DNA from: Siphonodentalium dalli
Lineage: Eukaryota > Mollusca > Scaphopoda > Gadilida > Siphonodentaliidae
Reading direction: 5' to 3'
NCBI GenBank assembly: GCA_032622095.1
Contig: CP136067.1
Location: forward strand, 82,486,705 to 82,550,704
DNA: 64,000 bases
Made by a program: the position numbers and the translations under genes. Under the pieces are notes generated by a model, which was not told the origin of the DNA, ran no database searches, and saw only the letters and a list, made by a program, of their open reading frames with translations. Positions within the stretch are counted from its first letter, which is position 1; each line of letters starts with the position of its first letter. Below, in pieces: positions 38,006-49,625 of this stretch.

Positions 38006-38260
38006 CCCTTCCATGACTGGAGCTTCCTGAAATTTTGCGAAAACCATGTGCCAATGCATTCTCTTATATATGTAAGTCGCCCATAGGCCGCCTTGTACAT
38101 ATAAGAGAATACATTGGCCAAACAATGTTTACCTTGACCTTGTAAGCCTGTGCATTCTCTTATATATGCGATGCTCCCTATGGGAGACTCGCATATATAA
38201 GAGAATCCACTGGCACAGTATCTTTAATGCTGCACCAGTGCAGCTCCCGTCATGAAAGGG
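38006..38260. mobile_element. TTAA-type MITE family B, best copy
   Basis: TTAA at 38002-38005 and 38261-38264. Begins CCCTTCCATGACTGGAGC, ends GCTCCCGTCATGAAAGGG. Two TTCTCTTATATATG palindromes flank a short linker (CAATGTTTACCTTGACCTTG). Confidence 0.85.
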
Positions 38261-38264
38261 TTAA

Positions 38265-39291
38265 ATGATATTTTGGCATTCTAATTTCGCAACCTCGAAA
38301 AATGATAAACGAAGTCACTTGAACGCTTGTATCTTCATAGCAGTCATATTTATATGAGACCTGAATTCATAATGAGTTAGCAAAAATTGATACACAGCTC
38401 ATTCCCCAGTCTCTTTGAAAAGCCGACATAGTGTCCATAATATTTCATTTCTACGATGACACAGCATTCCCAACATGATGTAATAAACCGTTTCCAAATA
38501 TGGAGTGCATTCATGGCGTAGTAAATGTTTGAGAGAATCGTAGTATTTAGAAATAGTTCTAAATACAGCTAGATGCGAAAGAATAATCAGTCATGAATAT
38601 TGTTGACTGATAAAAAAACTTGAAGCTGATGTCTCCTATATGCGATGAGTAAAATGAATTATGGATATATATATCACCTGTGTTCAGTTTTCTGGTAATT
38701 TCATCGGCTATTCATTTTCATCGCTATCATTTTTGGTTATTTATATAGGTGAAGAAAATGATGCATACTCACTTCGATGTGAGACATCTTGCTACCATTT
38801 TCAATTAAAATTATGACTTAGTTTCCCAGCCCTGACTGCGATTGCTTATCACGTCAGATACATGTAGTCTGAAACCTCAAAGGAGAATGTGTTACCTATA
38901 TTTGAATTTTAAACCTTGTTGCTTTAGGTTTCCTTTGACTTGATGTCATCAAACCAAAGGATTAGTTGCTCAAAATTAATTCCATTTGTCTTACCTCATA
39001 TTATATTTTTCACTTAAGTTGTTGAACACCTTATTCTGAACATGAACTGGAACTAAATAAAAAAATAGTATGTTCTAATGCACCTGACAGATTGCTAAGA
39101 ATTAAAAAGAGCTCAAATCTCAACTTATCATTTATCCACAACTGAGTTTATATTTGAGATATTCAGGCTAAAAAGTTTAATGGTCTGAACATCCACATTT
39201 TTCGGGAAAATTAATGGAAAACAATAAAAATCCTCCTTCCTTCATCAAGTTTTCCATATATAAGTGTCTGAGAACATATGTATTTATATCA
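38265..39291. other. Intergenic, nothing recognised
   Basis: About 1 kb of AT-rich sequence without a gene, hairpin or identifiable repeat. Confidence 0.5.
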
Positions 39292-39299
39292 CATGAAAC

Positions 39300-40758
39300 T
39301 AGTGATATTCCGATAATCGGAATTGGAATCAGCCATCGGCCGATAATAGCCCATCCGATATTAATCGTACCTTGCAGTTGAACATCGGCTTTTACCGATT
39401 GTCAAAACAAATAAAAACGTTCTAGTATCTAAGCGCAATATGCACGATTTAATAAACCTACATACAATACAACCGTAGTATTGAATGTAAAACGCAGTTG
39501 TAACAGCCTCAAAACTGTCTGATATGATTATATATAAGCATGGCAAAACACATGCCCGATATCCCGTGTAATATGAAATTATTGGTTCAATCGCGTTGAC
39601 ACAAAATAAATTCAAAGAAAGCTTTAAACTGCTGACCTCATTACAGTGTAGCTTCCTGTTGAGCACGTGCCATGTGATGTCACATGCTATGTCAATAATT
39701 TGAAGCACACACTGAACAAGAAAACCAATGTCATAAATGGTAACGTGCTCAAGATCATATATTATATACCCATGATTGCAAATATATTGGTTTTGCGAAT
39801 GACCAACTCAGAATTCCGTTAAAAAAACAATAACAACCAGCACCTAATTAACGAACCGGCGGCGGTCTCCGACCACAATCCCCAGTGGGCTGCAGAACGA
39901 AAAATGTCCATAAAAGTTGAAATCTAAGACTTCAAATTATCTTTTTAATTTGTTTTATTTTTAATTGGCATAGCTTATCACTAACCAAAAATCAAGATTA
40001 TTGACATAATGTTAACGACAAAAAAACGAACTACACCTTTTACCGGATTCGGCCTCTGGTCGCAGTTCGACTTTTAATCCTCCCAAAAATTCCCATTCTA
40101 TAAATAAAACACACATGCGCCCAGGCGAAACAAGACTCTCTACATTATTATACATGCGGAGCTCGCGTAATGAATTAATACAGTCGCGATCAGAACTGTC
40201 TTCAATAACGACCAACGTGAGGAGGGGCATAATTAGCTTTTTCGTCTGTACAGCGTATGCTATGAATAGCGGTCTCGCGGAAGTTTCCCAGTTTGTTAAA
40301 AGACAAAAGGTGTGTCCAATGGGAAATCTCAGACAAATATGACAGCAATTATTATCCATCAATCTAAATTTAGTTAATAATCATCGCCATTCCATACATT
40401 GTCGCCACTTACAAGTATTCAATCAAGACTTTTACACCGCGTGCAAGTGTTCCACACACGGCCATAACGTTACTCTGAGTCGGCACCTTTGATCTCTTTT
40501 TCAAAACAACTACCGGTATACATCGAAGGCAGCGCACAACTGACGTCAGTGGAAATACTTTCGCGACAGTGGTATATATTTCGTTTATGTATTTGGCTTT
40601 GAAACTATACCGTGATAGGAGTGCAATGAGTGTATATAGGTCTATTATGGGAGCAAACGCATAGTAAATATAAACATTGGAATTGGAAATCGGCCAATTG
40701 TGCCTCTAGTTATCGGAAATCGGTCCGATGGTCTTTTTCATTATCGGAACATCACTAC
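39300..40758. mobile_element. hAT-like non-autonomous element 6
   Basis: The termini are TAGTGATATTCCGATAATCGG on the left and TAGTGATGTTCCGATAA on the right, read inward. The 8 bp duplication CATGAAAC is perfect (39292-39299, 40759-40766). Both ends have ATCGG/CCGAT words. No transposase; the interior frames look random. Confidence 0.9.
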
Positions 40759-41177
40759 ATGAAACCCCTATAATATCATTGAAAAATCCATTAGATATCT
40801 TCTTATCTCTCCCTAATGAGTAATAGCTGCATGCTTCCCGGGATACTTGGCATCGCGCCAAGTAAATTACCGTGCGGATTAATATTATTTGGAAAAGCCG
40901 CACTTGACACCAATACCAGACATTGCAAAATGATTGATTTGTTCATTAAAGTTCAATTATTGTCTAACTTCATTGCGCTAACGAAAATAGGCACAACAAA
41001 GAGGCAAATTGGGGGACTATATGTTTCGTCACAAGGCAGAGCGCGCAATAATGTCGTATACCGTTCTGAAGCGTCTCAGCCAACGCCATGCATGTTTGAA
41101 TTTTACATGCATTTTTCAGTTTCTTTTAATGATTCTCATTTGTTAAAAAGCATAAAGCTCTAGTTTTTTTCATGTAA

Positions 41178-41326
41178 TATACAAGATCTTCAACTCGTTA
41201 TGATGGGATATAAGATTTTATAAAACTCATTTGATAAATTTGATTCACAACTCGTCTATGACTTGTTGTGAATCAAATTTATCAAACTCTTATATCCCAA
41301 CATAACGAGTTGGAGATCCTATATAT
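41178..41326. repeat. Foldback hairpin
   Basis: The arms AAGATCTTCAACTCGTTATG/ACGAGTTGGAGATC and TGATAAATTTGATTCACAAC and its complement pair around GTCTATGACTT. Confidence 0.8.
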
Positions 41327-41999
41327 TTTAACCATTTCTTTACCAGGGTTCATGCTGTCGGTGGCCAAATTTCATTATTGACCAAACGCTAAATTTTGGC
41401 CAAACTGTTTCAAGCCTATAGCCAACAATCACCTCACAGATTATCACCAGATCTCCGAATCCCTTACACCAGTTATTAGTTAATCACCAGTTGATCGCTC
41501 GTGTATGTATGGTCAATTATTTATCAGGAGTCATGCTTACTTATAAAATTAAAATTGATTAGCCGCTTTCTTAATCATTTCACAATACTTTAATGCTTTG
41601 TGGTTTCGATATAATACCGCGCAAACAGTAAGCAAATCAGTAAATATTCATGTTGGTATACCATACTGGCTACACCCTATTTTGCACAAATTTTGACATG
41701 CAGTGTCAATTTTCTCATCTTGAAATTTATCAGGTATTTTCTTTTTGGACCGGTCTTGTATTCTCCTACTTTACTTTTCGTTATTTCATTTTTCTGTTTT
41801 TCTTTTCTTTTTTCTGTAAATTCAGTTTTCCAAATTATCCTATTTTCTGGGGTTTTTTTTTTTCAATTTGGCCCAATTTTCTGGAAAATAGCCAAAAAAA
41901 TTCAGAAATGGCAAAAATATTTACCAAGATAATTTTCTGGCCAGCATGAACCCTGTTCTTTACTAAATGGAAACTTCAATTCAGCTATAAAATTATGGA

Positions 42000-42310
42000 T
42001 AACTCACTTAGTTAGTTGGCCGAACTCGGAGCTACATCTTGACACAGAGGTTCAAATCGGACATGCTATAATCGATGATCGGTTCTCTGAAAATAATTCC
42101 AGGAGCAAAAGCATCTGAGACACTTATAAAATATACTGGGTTTAAAATGTTGTACTTCCACTCCTCTCATAGTGTCATGTCTAGGGATGATAATGTGCTA
42201 AGCACACCGTGAGCTGACACTAATGGCTGTCCTGTGATAATGTGCTAAGCACACCGTGAGCTGACACTAATGGCTGTCCTGTGTATAACAATGTGTTCAT
42301 GTTAAAGATC
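42000..42310 (+). repeat. SINE candidate with tRNA-like head
   Basis: TTAGTTGGCCGAACTCGG (A-box-like) at about 42012 is followed after about 20 bp by AGGTTCAAATCGG (B-box-like), then a non-tRNA body ending near TGTTAAAGATCAAT. Boundaries and family are unknown and the A box is weak. Confidence 0.35.
42189..42282. repeat. 47 bp exact tandem duplication
   Basis: The unit beginning GATAATGTGCTAAGCACACC is present twice in a row (42189 and 42236) without visible mismatch, so the duplication is recent. Confidence 0.9.
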
Positions 42311-42471
42311 AATACTGTGGCAAAGAAGTCATCACTTCAGCAAAATTCCTTGTTAAATTTAAAAACTGGATCTGCTCAATCCCTCTCTGTATTGCTTGTA
42401 AGCCGGGCGTGTTAGAGTAAAGAGACAGAGACAGATAGAAAGAAAGGTATAAATTGGAATAGTCTTATTAA

Positions 42472-42863
42472 CCCTTTACCCAACAAACCGGCCAAAACCG
42501 GCCAAATAAAGCTTCAACAGCCTAAATTATCTTGGGTCTGTCTCAATAAAACCATACAAATATGGATATCATTGGAACCGGCTCATTGACCACATTGTGA
42601 TGGTTACAGTTATGCCCTGTGCCAATGCATTCTCTTATATATGCGAGTCGACCATAGGTCGCCTCGCATATATAAGAGAATGCATTGGCCTAAAAAAAAT
42701 CGTTTTTTAACACTTTTTACCATTTTTTCTTACATTCTTTAACAATTTTATAATTTTTAATGTGTTAAGCCAATGCATTCTCTTATATATGCGAGGCGAC
42801 CTATGGTCGACTCGCATATATAAGAGAATGCATTGGCACAGGGCCCTTCTGTTGGGTAAAGGG
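42472..42863. mobile_element. TTAA-type MITE family A, inverted copy
   Basis: TTAA at 42468-42471 and 42864-42867. Same sequence as 37035-37426 but in the opposite orientation. Confidence 0.9.
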
Positions 42864-43167
42864 TTAATCATCCAGATTCCAGAGTGATGTTTAAGAAATA
42901 TAAGCAGATGACTAACAATTTTTATTACACGTTTGTTCCTAGAAGTACGGTGTTATTGCCGTTCCACATTCACAAATCCGTATGCAACGTACGTTCCATA
43001 CGCATCTCGTTGACGTAAAATGACATACATGACGTTCGCCTCAACCACGAAACTGGAACTATTTAAATAAAAGAATCATCACACATGACAAACACGCCCT
43101 GTATGAGCCTAAATCAACTTTCTAATCCTGTATTTTTAATGCACGGATTCTAGGACGCGAAGCGTGT

Positions 43168-43292
43168 AATAAACACAGAACGACACGATGTGTAAATGGG
43201 TTTGTCGATACGGCACTCGTGCTGTCGCGGAAGGATAGAACTCGTGCCGTATCGACAAACCCACTTACACATCGTGTCGTTCTGTGTATTTA
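43168..43292. repeat. Near-perfect foldback hairpin
   Basis: The arms ACACAGAACGACACGATGTG and ACATCGTGTCGTTCTGTGTA, then GGGTTTGTCGATACGGCAC and its complement, surround a short loop. The ends are AATAAACACAG/CTGTGTATTTAT. Confidence 0.85.
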
Positions 43293-43314
43293 TGTGCTGA
43301 AGGACTCATAATAT

Positions 43315-43436
43315 TTAGTGTTCAGATAATAAGTTCAACAAACAGCCTATTGTCGCCAATGGCCGTTGGTTGAATTTATTATCTCAACATTTCTGAAGGG
43401 AACTACATGTCAATGAATATTTGGTATAAAAAAGGG
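43315..43436. mobile_element. Family C MITE, partial
   Basis: Internal hairpin GTTCAGATAATAAGTTCAAC plus the right terminus ending AAAAAAGGG, then TTAA (43437-43440) shared with the next copy. Confidence 0.65.
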
Positions 43437-43440
43437 TTAA

Positions 43441-43709
43441 CCATTTCTTTACTAAATATTCATTTCGGATTCAACCTTTTCTTTACTAAATACTCATTGG
43501 CGAGTAGTTTCCGTAATGGGAAATGATCAGATAGTAGGCTGTTTTTGTATAACTTATTATGTAACCATTTCCCAGTAATGAATAGGAATCCTTCTGCACT
43601 TGTATTATTTGTCATCAGCTTATATTTCTTGAACATTCCTCAATATGAATAATAAACCATTCCATTGTATACTTGTACAACTGATGGGAGAATCCATTCA
43701 GTAAAGATT
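43441..43709. mobile_element. Family C MITE adjacent to another copy
   Basis: Begins CCATTTCTTTACTAAATATT right after TTAA at 43437-43440. The terminus is repeated (CTTTTCTTTACTAAATACTC at about 43475), suggesting insertion near, or partial duplication of, an end. The right end near 43709 is degraded. Confidence 0.6.
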
Positions 43710-44051
43710 GGTTATTGCTGCCAAAGTTGCAAGTCTATTATTTAACCTCCACAAATTACATTCAAATGATTGAAGGCACCTCAGTGGCCTATTAAGTGCC
43801 AAATTACGTCAGAACTATAAAAAAGCAAAACTTTTGCCAAAATATACTGTTTCACAGGCAATTTCATACAGATTTTCAGGGCAATTTTGTTCTCTTTATA
43901 TGAGTGATGAATAATTACTGTGCATTTCAGGAAAACAAACAGGTCATTTATTCTTTGAAAATCAATTTCCTGTTTGTCAAGCCAAAGATTTGAAAACCAT
44001 GTGCTGCAATGATTTTATCTTTTTATTTCTGGGACACCTCTGCATTGGCTG

Positions 44052-44159
44052 CAGTAATGCCCTAAATAATCGACTCCTTAACCACAGCAGAATTATGGGT
44101 AACTTTTCAGTTACCCATAATTCTGCTGTGGTTAAGGAGTCGATTATTTAGGGCATTTA
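44052..44159. mobile_element. 108 bp foldback MITE, centre deleted
   Basis: Almost perfect palindrome from CAGTAATGCCCTAAATAATC to GATTATTTAGGGCATT. Compared with 49626-49839 the central CGGAAATATGGC part is gone. Confidence 0.85.
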
Positions 44160-44946
44160 GCTCTGGATCTACTTTCAGTTGCACGAGGTCAATATTTCCC
44201 AGACAGATGTCCGTAAAATGTTTGTTGATTGATTCTGTGTGATTTATTTCATCCATAATCACCCAATCACTGACATATGTTTGAGAATTTTAAGATTGCA
44301 TTTGCCAATCTTCATGTTTTTAATACAATTTTGAACATAGTTACCAATTACAGTAATGAAATGGAAATCTTATTTGAGAATGGGTGTGTTCCAGCTCATT
44401 TCTGTGCATGTTTATATAAAAACATACTGCAATTATTTTTCTGCTGATTAAAATTTTCCGAAGTTTGCATGTGTGGGGTTTTGGCGGGGACAGGGGGACC
44501 CTCCAACTTTGGTCCAGATTTTCAAGTTGGAAATTTTATGCCCGATACAACATTATTTGAAATTTTACGCCACATATAAGTTGAATTTGTTCTCATGGTT
44601 TGATTAGTGGGGAATTTGTATTTTTTACCAAAAGTAGCTTATTTGTCTACCTTTGGTAAAATCGATTTGGTATGAAATGGGCATCAGTTTGGTCTGGTCA
44701 AGAGAGGAGGGGTGCAGTTGGAAGACACCCCTGTAATGGAGACATTCTAGGTATGTCCCTGGGTTTTATGACAATATTGCTCATTTTTACATACTGTGCC
44801 ACTAACAATGACAGGTGTTCCTGGCATGATTCATTCAACAAATTGCATCGTTCATTTTGACTCATCCATATCATTGCAACTTTATTTAACCAGAAATTAG
44901 TATTTCTTCATCTGTCATTCTTTTTCTTCTTTCTCATACTCTTCTA
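44160..44946. other. Intergenic, nothing recognised
   Basis: No gene or repeat family seen. A short reading frame at 44672 has no supporting features. Confidence 0.45.
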
Positions 44947-44950
44947 TTAA

Positions 44951-45205
44951 CCCTTTCCTGAACTTTTGCGAAAACCCTGTACCAATGCATTCTCTTATAT
45001 ATGTGAGTCTCCCATAGGGGGCCTCACATATATACTGTAAGAGAATACATTGGCCTAACAATATTTACCTTGAACCTTGTAATCCAGTTCTTTCTGTTAT
45101 ATACATGAGTATGCGAGGCTTCCTATGGAAAACTTGCATATATAAGAGAATGCACTGCAACAGGATCTTTAATGATGCACCAGCGCAGCTCTCAGCATGA
45201 AAGGG
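44951..45205. mobile_element. TTAA-type MITE family B
   Basis: TTAA at 44947-44950 and 45206-45209. Begins CCCTTTCCTGAAC, ends CAGCATGAAAGGG, with two CTTATATATG-type palindromes. Confidence 0.8.
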
Positions 45206-45209
45206 TTAA

Positions 45210-46127
45210 ATTGGATCATACTATGTTGACTTACTGCTATATCATTACTAATTTGTTGTGATGTTGTTGGGTCCTGTTGAATTGATATGATGCTGGAGGA
45301 TCAAATAATACTGTTAAGAAAAAGTGTCGTTAATAGACTCGTTATTTTTTCTATTTATGTTTTTTTTTAAATGTAATCATCGCAGTGTTTAACTGGTCCA
45401 AGCGATTTGAGAAACAGCCAGTTTCTGTATAAAACATTAAAAAACATACAAATTTTAATTTTAAAATATTTTAATTAGTTGTACTGATGTTTGCAAAATG
45501 ACAAAAATTCCAATTTAACACTGCAAAAATGACATTTAAGAAAAACGTTAATAGAAAAAACAAGGGTACTTTCTCTTAACAGCATCATTTTGCCCCAACA
45601 GCATCATGGCAATTCAGCAGCACCCACCAACATCATAGCACATTAGCAGGACCACTTATATCCAGGTAGTCCAAGTTTTATTCGACTTAAAGACATATTA
45701 TGTACTTGTTAGGGTGCGTTAAACTGATAAGTTAGTATCAAGGCGCTATGCCAACTGGAGGAATGTACTATTCTACTAACATCGCCAAAAATCTGACGCA
45801 AATCGACCGTACCACTCCATAGAAAACAATGTCTGAAAAACTACGCTCAAATGTAAATATTTACAACTCAATTCGGGACGCATCTATCAGCGATAAACTA
45901 ATGAAAACTATTTCGCCATCGAGAGTCACTGCATTGAATTAATATATAAGAATGACGGTGTGTGTTGTCAATTTGGATATAATATTTGTAAAAATTACTA
46001 CTTTGAACAAGATTATTCTCCATTTATATTTGATCACCCTACCGGAGTGTTTCATATGACTTTAAACCAACTAGCAAAATACTGGTTTACTTTGAGGTAT
46101 GGTTTTCTTACTCTTCTATAGCAGACT
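45210..46127. other. Intergenic, nothing recognised
   Basis: AT-rich DNA without coding or repeat signal. Confidence 0.45.
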
Positions 46128-46131
46128 TTAA

Positions 46132-46602
46132 TTGTTACATGACTGGAGCTTCCTGTATTTTGTGAATACCCTGTGCCAATCCATTCTCTTAATATGTGAG
46201 TCAACCATAATGAGCCTAGCATATATAAGAGAATACATTGGCCTAACAATATTTACCTTGACCTTGCAAGCCAGTGCATTCTTTTATATATGCGAGGCTA
46301 CCTATGGGAGACTCGCATATATAAGATAATGCTATGGCACAGGATCTTTAACCCTTTACCCAACAAAAGGGCCCTGTGCCAATGCATTCTCTTATATGGT
46401 CGACTCGCATATATAAGAGAATGCATTGGCACAGGGCTAACTGTAACTATCACAATGTGGTCAAGGAGCCGGTTCCAATGATATCCATATTTGTATGGTT
46501 CTATTGAGACAGACCGAAGATATTTTAGGCTGTTGAAGCTTTATTTGGCCGGTTTTGGCCAGTTTGTTGGGTAAAGGGTTAATGCTGCACTGTCATGAAA
46601 GT
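46132..46602. mobile_element. Family B MITE interrupted by family A
   Basis: TTAA at 46128-46131 and 46603-46606. The outer parts are family B (CATGACTGGAGCTTCCTG on the left, TGCTGCACTGTCATGAAAG on the right). The family B phrase GATCTTTAATGCTGCA is split at its TTAA by the family A copy. Confidence 0.85.
46352..46578. mobile_element. Family A MITE, nested insertion
   Basis: TTAA at 46348-46351 and 46579-46582. Has CCCTTTACCCAACA and TGTTGGGTAAAGGG termini. Shorter than the other copies because one palindrome arm and the linker are missing. Confidence 0.88.
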
Positions 46603-47066
46603 TTTAAGCGTAAATCACCTGTTCATCTAAAATCACCATTGACATTAATAAAATGTCACAATTGTGAAAGTAACGTGGATAATTCCATAGAAACCATATT
46701 TGTTCTCAACTCCACAAGATTTGTCAACTAGAAGTACATGTAGTAATTTAAGGTGAAAATATATATTTTATCACAATGGTTACATAATGTTAAAAGAATA
46801 CAAAATCATTTGACCTCCCGAACTTCATAACATTTCGGGTTTTCTCCAGACGTAAACAAACAGATAAAATGTGAAGTTACTCCTAATTACATGGCATCTT
46901 CTATACATTAGATTATGATACATCATTATGACCATAATATATCACTCATTCCATTAAATATATAGCATTAGTATTGATTTGTATGATACAGTCAATTAAA
47001 ATTGATGAAAAATCCTGCCACTGGATATGGGCATAAAGTCAGCTGTAGAAGACAGAGGCAACCATA

Positions 47067-47122
47067 CTTCGACTTAAACCAGTATTATCCCTACCGATTT
47101 CACTAGCTGGTTTAAGTCGAAG
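47067..47122. repeat. Small hairpin
   Basis: CTTCGACTTAAACCAG and CTGGTTTAAGTCGAAG are exact inverted copies 25 bp apart. Confidence 0.8.
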
Positions 47123-47149
47123 GCAACTTGGACATATATCCAGGGTGTA

Positions 47150-47300
47150 TATAGACAGAACACAACGCGCATCTTAATCGAGACTCTTTTATCGAATGAG
47201 TTGCGGATGGCTACGCTCTTGCGAAATATATCTTTGCGCCGTCCGCAACGAGTTCGATAAAAGATTCGAGATTATGATGCAAGTTGTGTTCTGTATTTAT
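47150..47300. repeat. Foldback hairpin with AGACAGAACAC ends
   Basis: The outer arms are ACAGAACACAAC and GTTGTGTTCTGT. The inner arms are CTTTTATCGAATGAGTTGCGG and its near complement. Resembles 43168-43292 at its ends, not in its arms. Confidence 0.75.
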
Positions 47301-47999
47301 TCTACACCGTTCAGTCAGATAAGTTCAATCCATGAATGTCACCTGCATTGTTACTATAGCTACCTTTATTGTGATTTAAGTCTGACAAATAACCAGTAAT
47401 TATGGGGGGATCACCGGAAGCGGATGATCGACGTAATGTACGTCATCTTTCTTGGCGACAACGTCAACAAGAATAGTTCCGGCCTGTATTCCACTAGAGC
47501 TATACACTAATATGTATTCAATGGCTGGGATTCCGTTGAATACATGTGTCTCACGTCAATGGGTGTGGAATAAATATCAATACAGAAGACAAATATTTTT
47601 TTCTCAACAATTAATAAAGATACATAATCCAAATTAACACTCCTAAATTACTATTTCTTTGGCTTTGCGGGTAAAAAATACTTGATTCCAGTCACGGAAC
47701 CCACCCATCAAAGCTCAGTTATCAGATGTCAATTTTTTCAATCTGTTGTCTTTCCACCACCTGGAATATATGGCGGCCCCAAATTGCATTGAACAAAATG
47801 TTGATATATAACATGTTCTGGAAAATTTTATACTAGAGTTGACAGTGGATAATATTATTTTCTGGTAATTAATCGATTCTGATAACTAGAGCGTCTTTTG
47901 AATAAATGTTGTTGGAAACTGATGATACAGGGACCATCAAATCAGATTGTGTACCTTTAAATTTTAACTTATAGACTGAGGTTTTATTTCTCTCTTCTA
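47301..47999. other. Intergenic, nothing recognised
   Basis: No gene seen. A small GACGTAATGTACGTC palindrome lies near 47430. Confidence 0.4.
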
Positions 48000-48003
48000 T
48001 TAA

Positions 48004-48256
48004 CCTTGCTTTACTAAATGGATTATCCCTTTCTGTTATTAAAGTATATAGTGGAATAGTTTATTAAACATTTGGAAGGATGTTCAGGAAATATAAGCAG
48101 AAGATAGACAGGCAAAATGATAATACAAATGCAGGTGAAAATGTTCAGATAATAACAAATGGCCTATGGCGGCGAGTATGGTCATTTGTTGAACTTACTA
48201 TCTGAACAGTTCCTAAAGGGAACAACTCATCCATGAGTATTTAATATAATAAAAGG
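48004..48256. mobile_element. TTAA-type MITE family C, inverted copy
   Basis: TTAA at 48000-48003 and 48257-48260. Runs from CTTGCTTTACTAAATGGATT to AGTATTTAATATAATAAAAGG, with the ATTTGTTGAACTTACTATC stem. Confidence 0.75.
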
Positions 48257-48291
48257 TTAATGCCGAATTGGCCATGTTCATAAGTTTCTGT

Positions 48292-48404
48292 TGATTTGGG
48301 TACCCAGGCCAGGATATCTGAAACATTGATTTGGGTACCCAAGTCAGGACCTCTGAAACATCTATTTTGTTATGGTACCCATCTCAGGATTTCTGACATG
48401 CTGA
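48292..48404. repeat. Three 35-40 bp tandem units
   Basis: GATTTGGGTACCCAGGCCAG begins at 48293 and recurs at 48328. A third, more diverged unit (GGTACCCATCTCAGGATTTC) follows. Confidence 0.8.
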
Positions 48405-48414
48405 TTAGCGATAG

Positions 48415-48606
48415 CCCTTTCTATACTAATACTCATTGATGAGTAGTTATTATCTAAACATTTCATTCCAATAAAGAGGACTCCTTCTGCACTATTATTA
48501 TTTGTCATCTGCTTATTTTTCATGAACACTCCTCAAAATGAATAATAAACCATTCCAATATATACTTTTATAACTGAATGGGAGAATCCATTTAATATAG
48601 AATGGG
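48415..48606. mobile_element. Family C MITE, internally shortened
   Basis: Begins CCCTTTCTATACTAATACTC and ends CATTTAATATAGAATGGG. The hairpin centre is missing and neither TTAA is intact. Confidence 0.65.
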
Positions 48607-49620
48607 TTAGATTAATCATGATCTCCAAAAATCTCGCCCAATATTTAGACATGACACCATGTAGTCTTAGATTGGTATGTCTGCTTCAATTTGATAACGA
48701 CAAATCGATGTTTCTAACTGGTCACCATCAGTGTCCATTTTGACAAGATGTAATTAAAAAACTAAATTTTATTAAATATTTCCATCATAACTCCACCTGC
48801 ATAATTGACAATGTTATAATCCAAAATCGCAGTAATTGACAGTTTATCTCTCTGATACAGGTAACTTGCCAATTAGGCAAAAATTGAAGATCATGGGTAC
48901 ATATACTCTAATCAACTGAGTTGACTAATTCAGTTCTATTAACTAGATCATCAAATGACTGATGATAAATTTATTGCCCCTGTTCAATACTGTTATGGTT
49001 CCATCCAAGGCGACATCAATTTTAATGTCTGGTTTATGAACATCGCCTACAACTTTTTTCACAAAATTGCCAAAAAAAATAAAAAATTTTAATAGTATGC
49101 TTAAATCTGGAAAAAAAAAATAAAACATGTAGACATTATAATTATTTATCACTAACTCATTCAATAAATGTAAAGCAGCCATTCCAACTATGGTATTTTT
49201 ATGCAAAGATATCTTTATTTTTAACTTGGAAAAAAACTGAGGTTTTACGAAATTAACCTACAAGAAAGTGTCAGAAAACTGAAATAAGATGTATTTCACA
49301 TATCATGTAAAATTCACACGATTTACTATTTTCTGATTACTGGTTGGTTAGAAACTTTAAAAAAAATTTATTCCCTCCTTAATCTACATTTTTTCTGACC
49401 AGATGTTCGTAAACGGTAAACTAGACTTTAAAATTGGTGTTGCCTAATCACCAGTCCTTCAGGTCTGATAAACGTAGGTGCACAGTAGATTGTGCATCTG
49501 ATTTTGGACCCAGGCACACTATTTTCATTTTGGTATATATAAATGCACAAAAAGAACATTGTTTTGAGCTATTAATTCTAATAACTAGATGATCTTAACC
49601 CTTTCTTTACTGAATGTACA
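48607..49620. other. Intergenic, nothing recognised
   Basis: AT-rich, no gene. A lone TTAACCCTTTCTTTACTGAAT family C terminus occurs at about 49595. Confidence 0.4.
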
Positions 49621-49625
49621 ATGTA

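Noticed and set aside
39361-40362. 115-116 residue minus-strand frames
   Set aside because: They lie inside the hAT-like element at 39300-40758 and show no transposase motif.
41650-41949. Phe-rich frame resembling a membrane protein
   Set aside because: It comes from a T-rich tract (TTTTCTTTT runs) and has no conserved motif.
42012-42065. A tRNA gene
   Set aside because: Only A- and B-box-like words are present; no acceptor stem or anticodon arm can be folded, so at best a SINE head.
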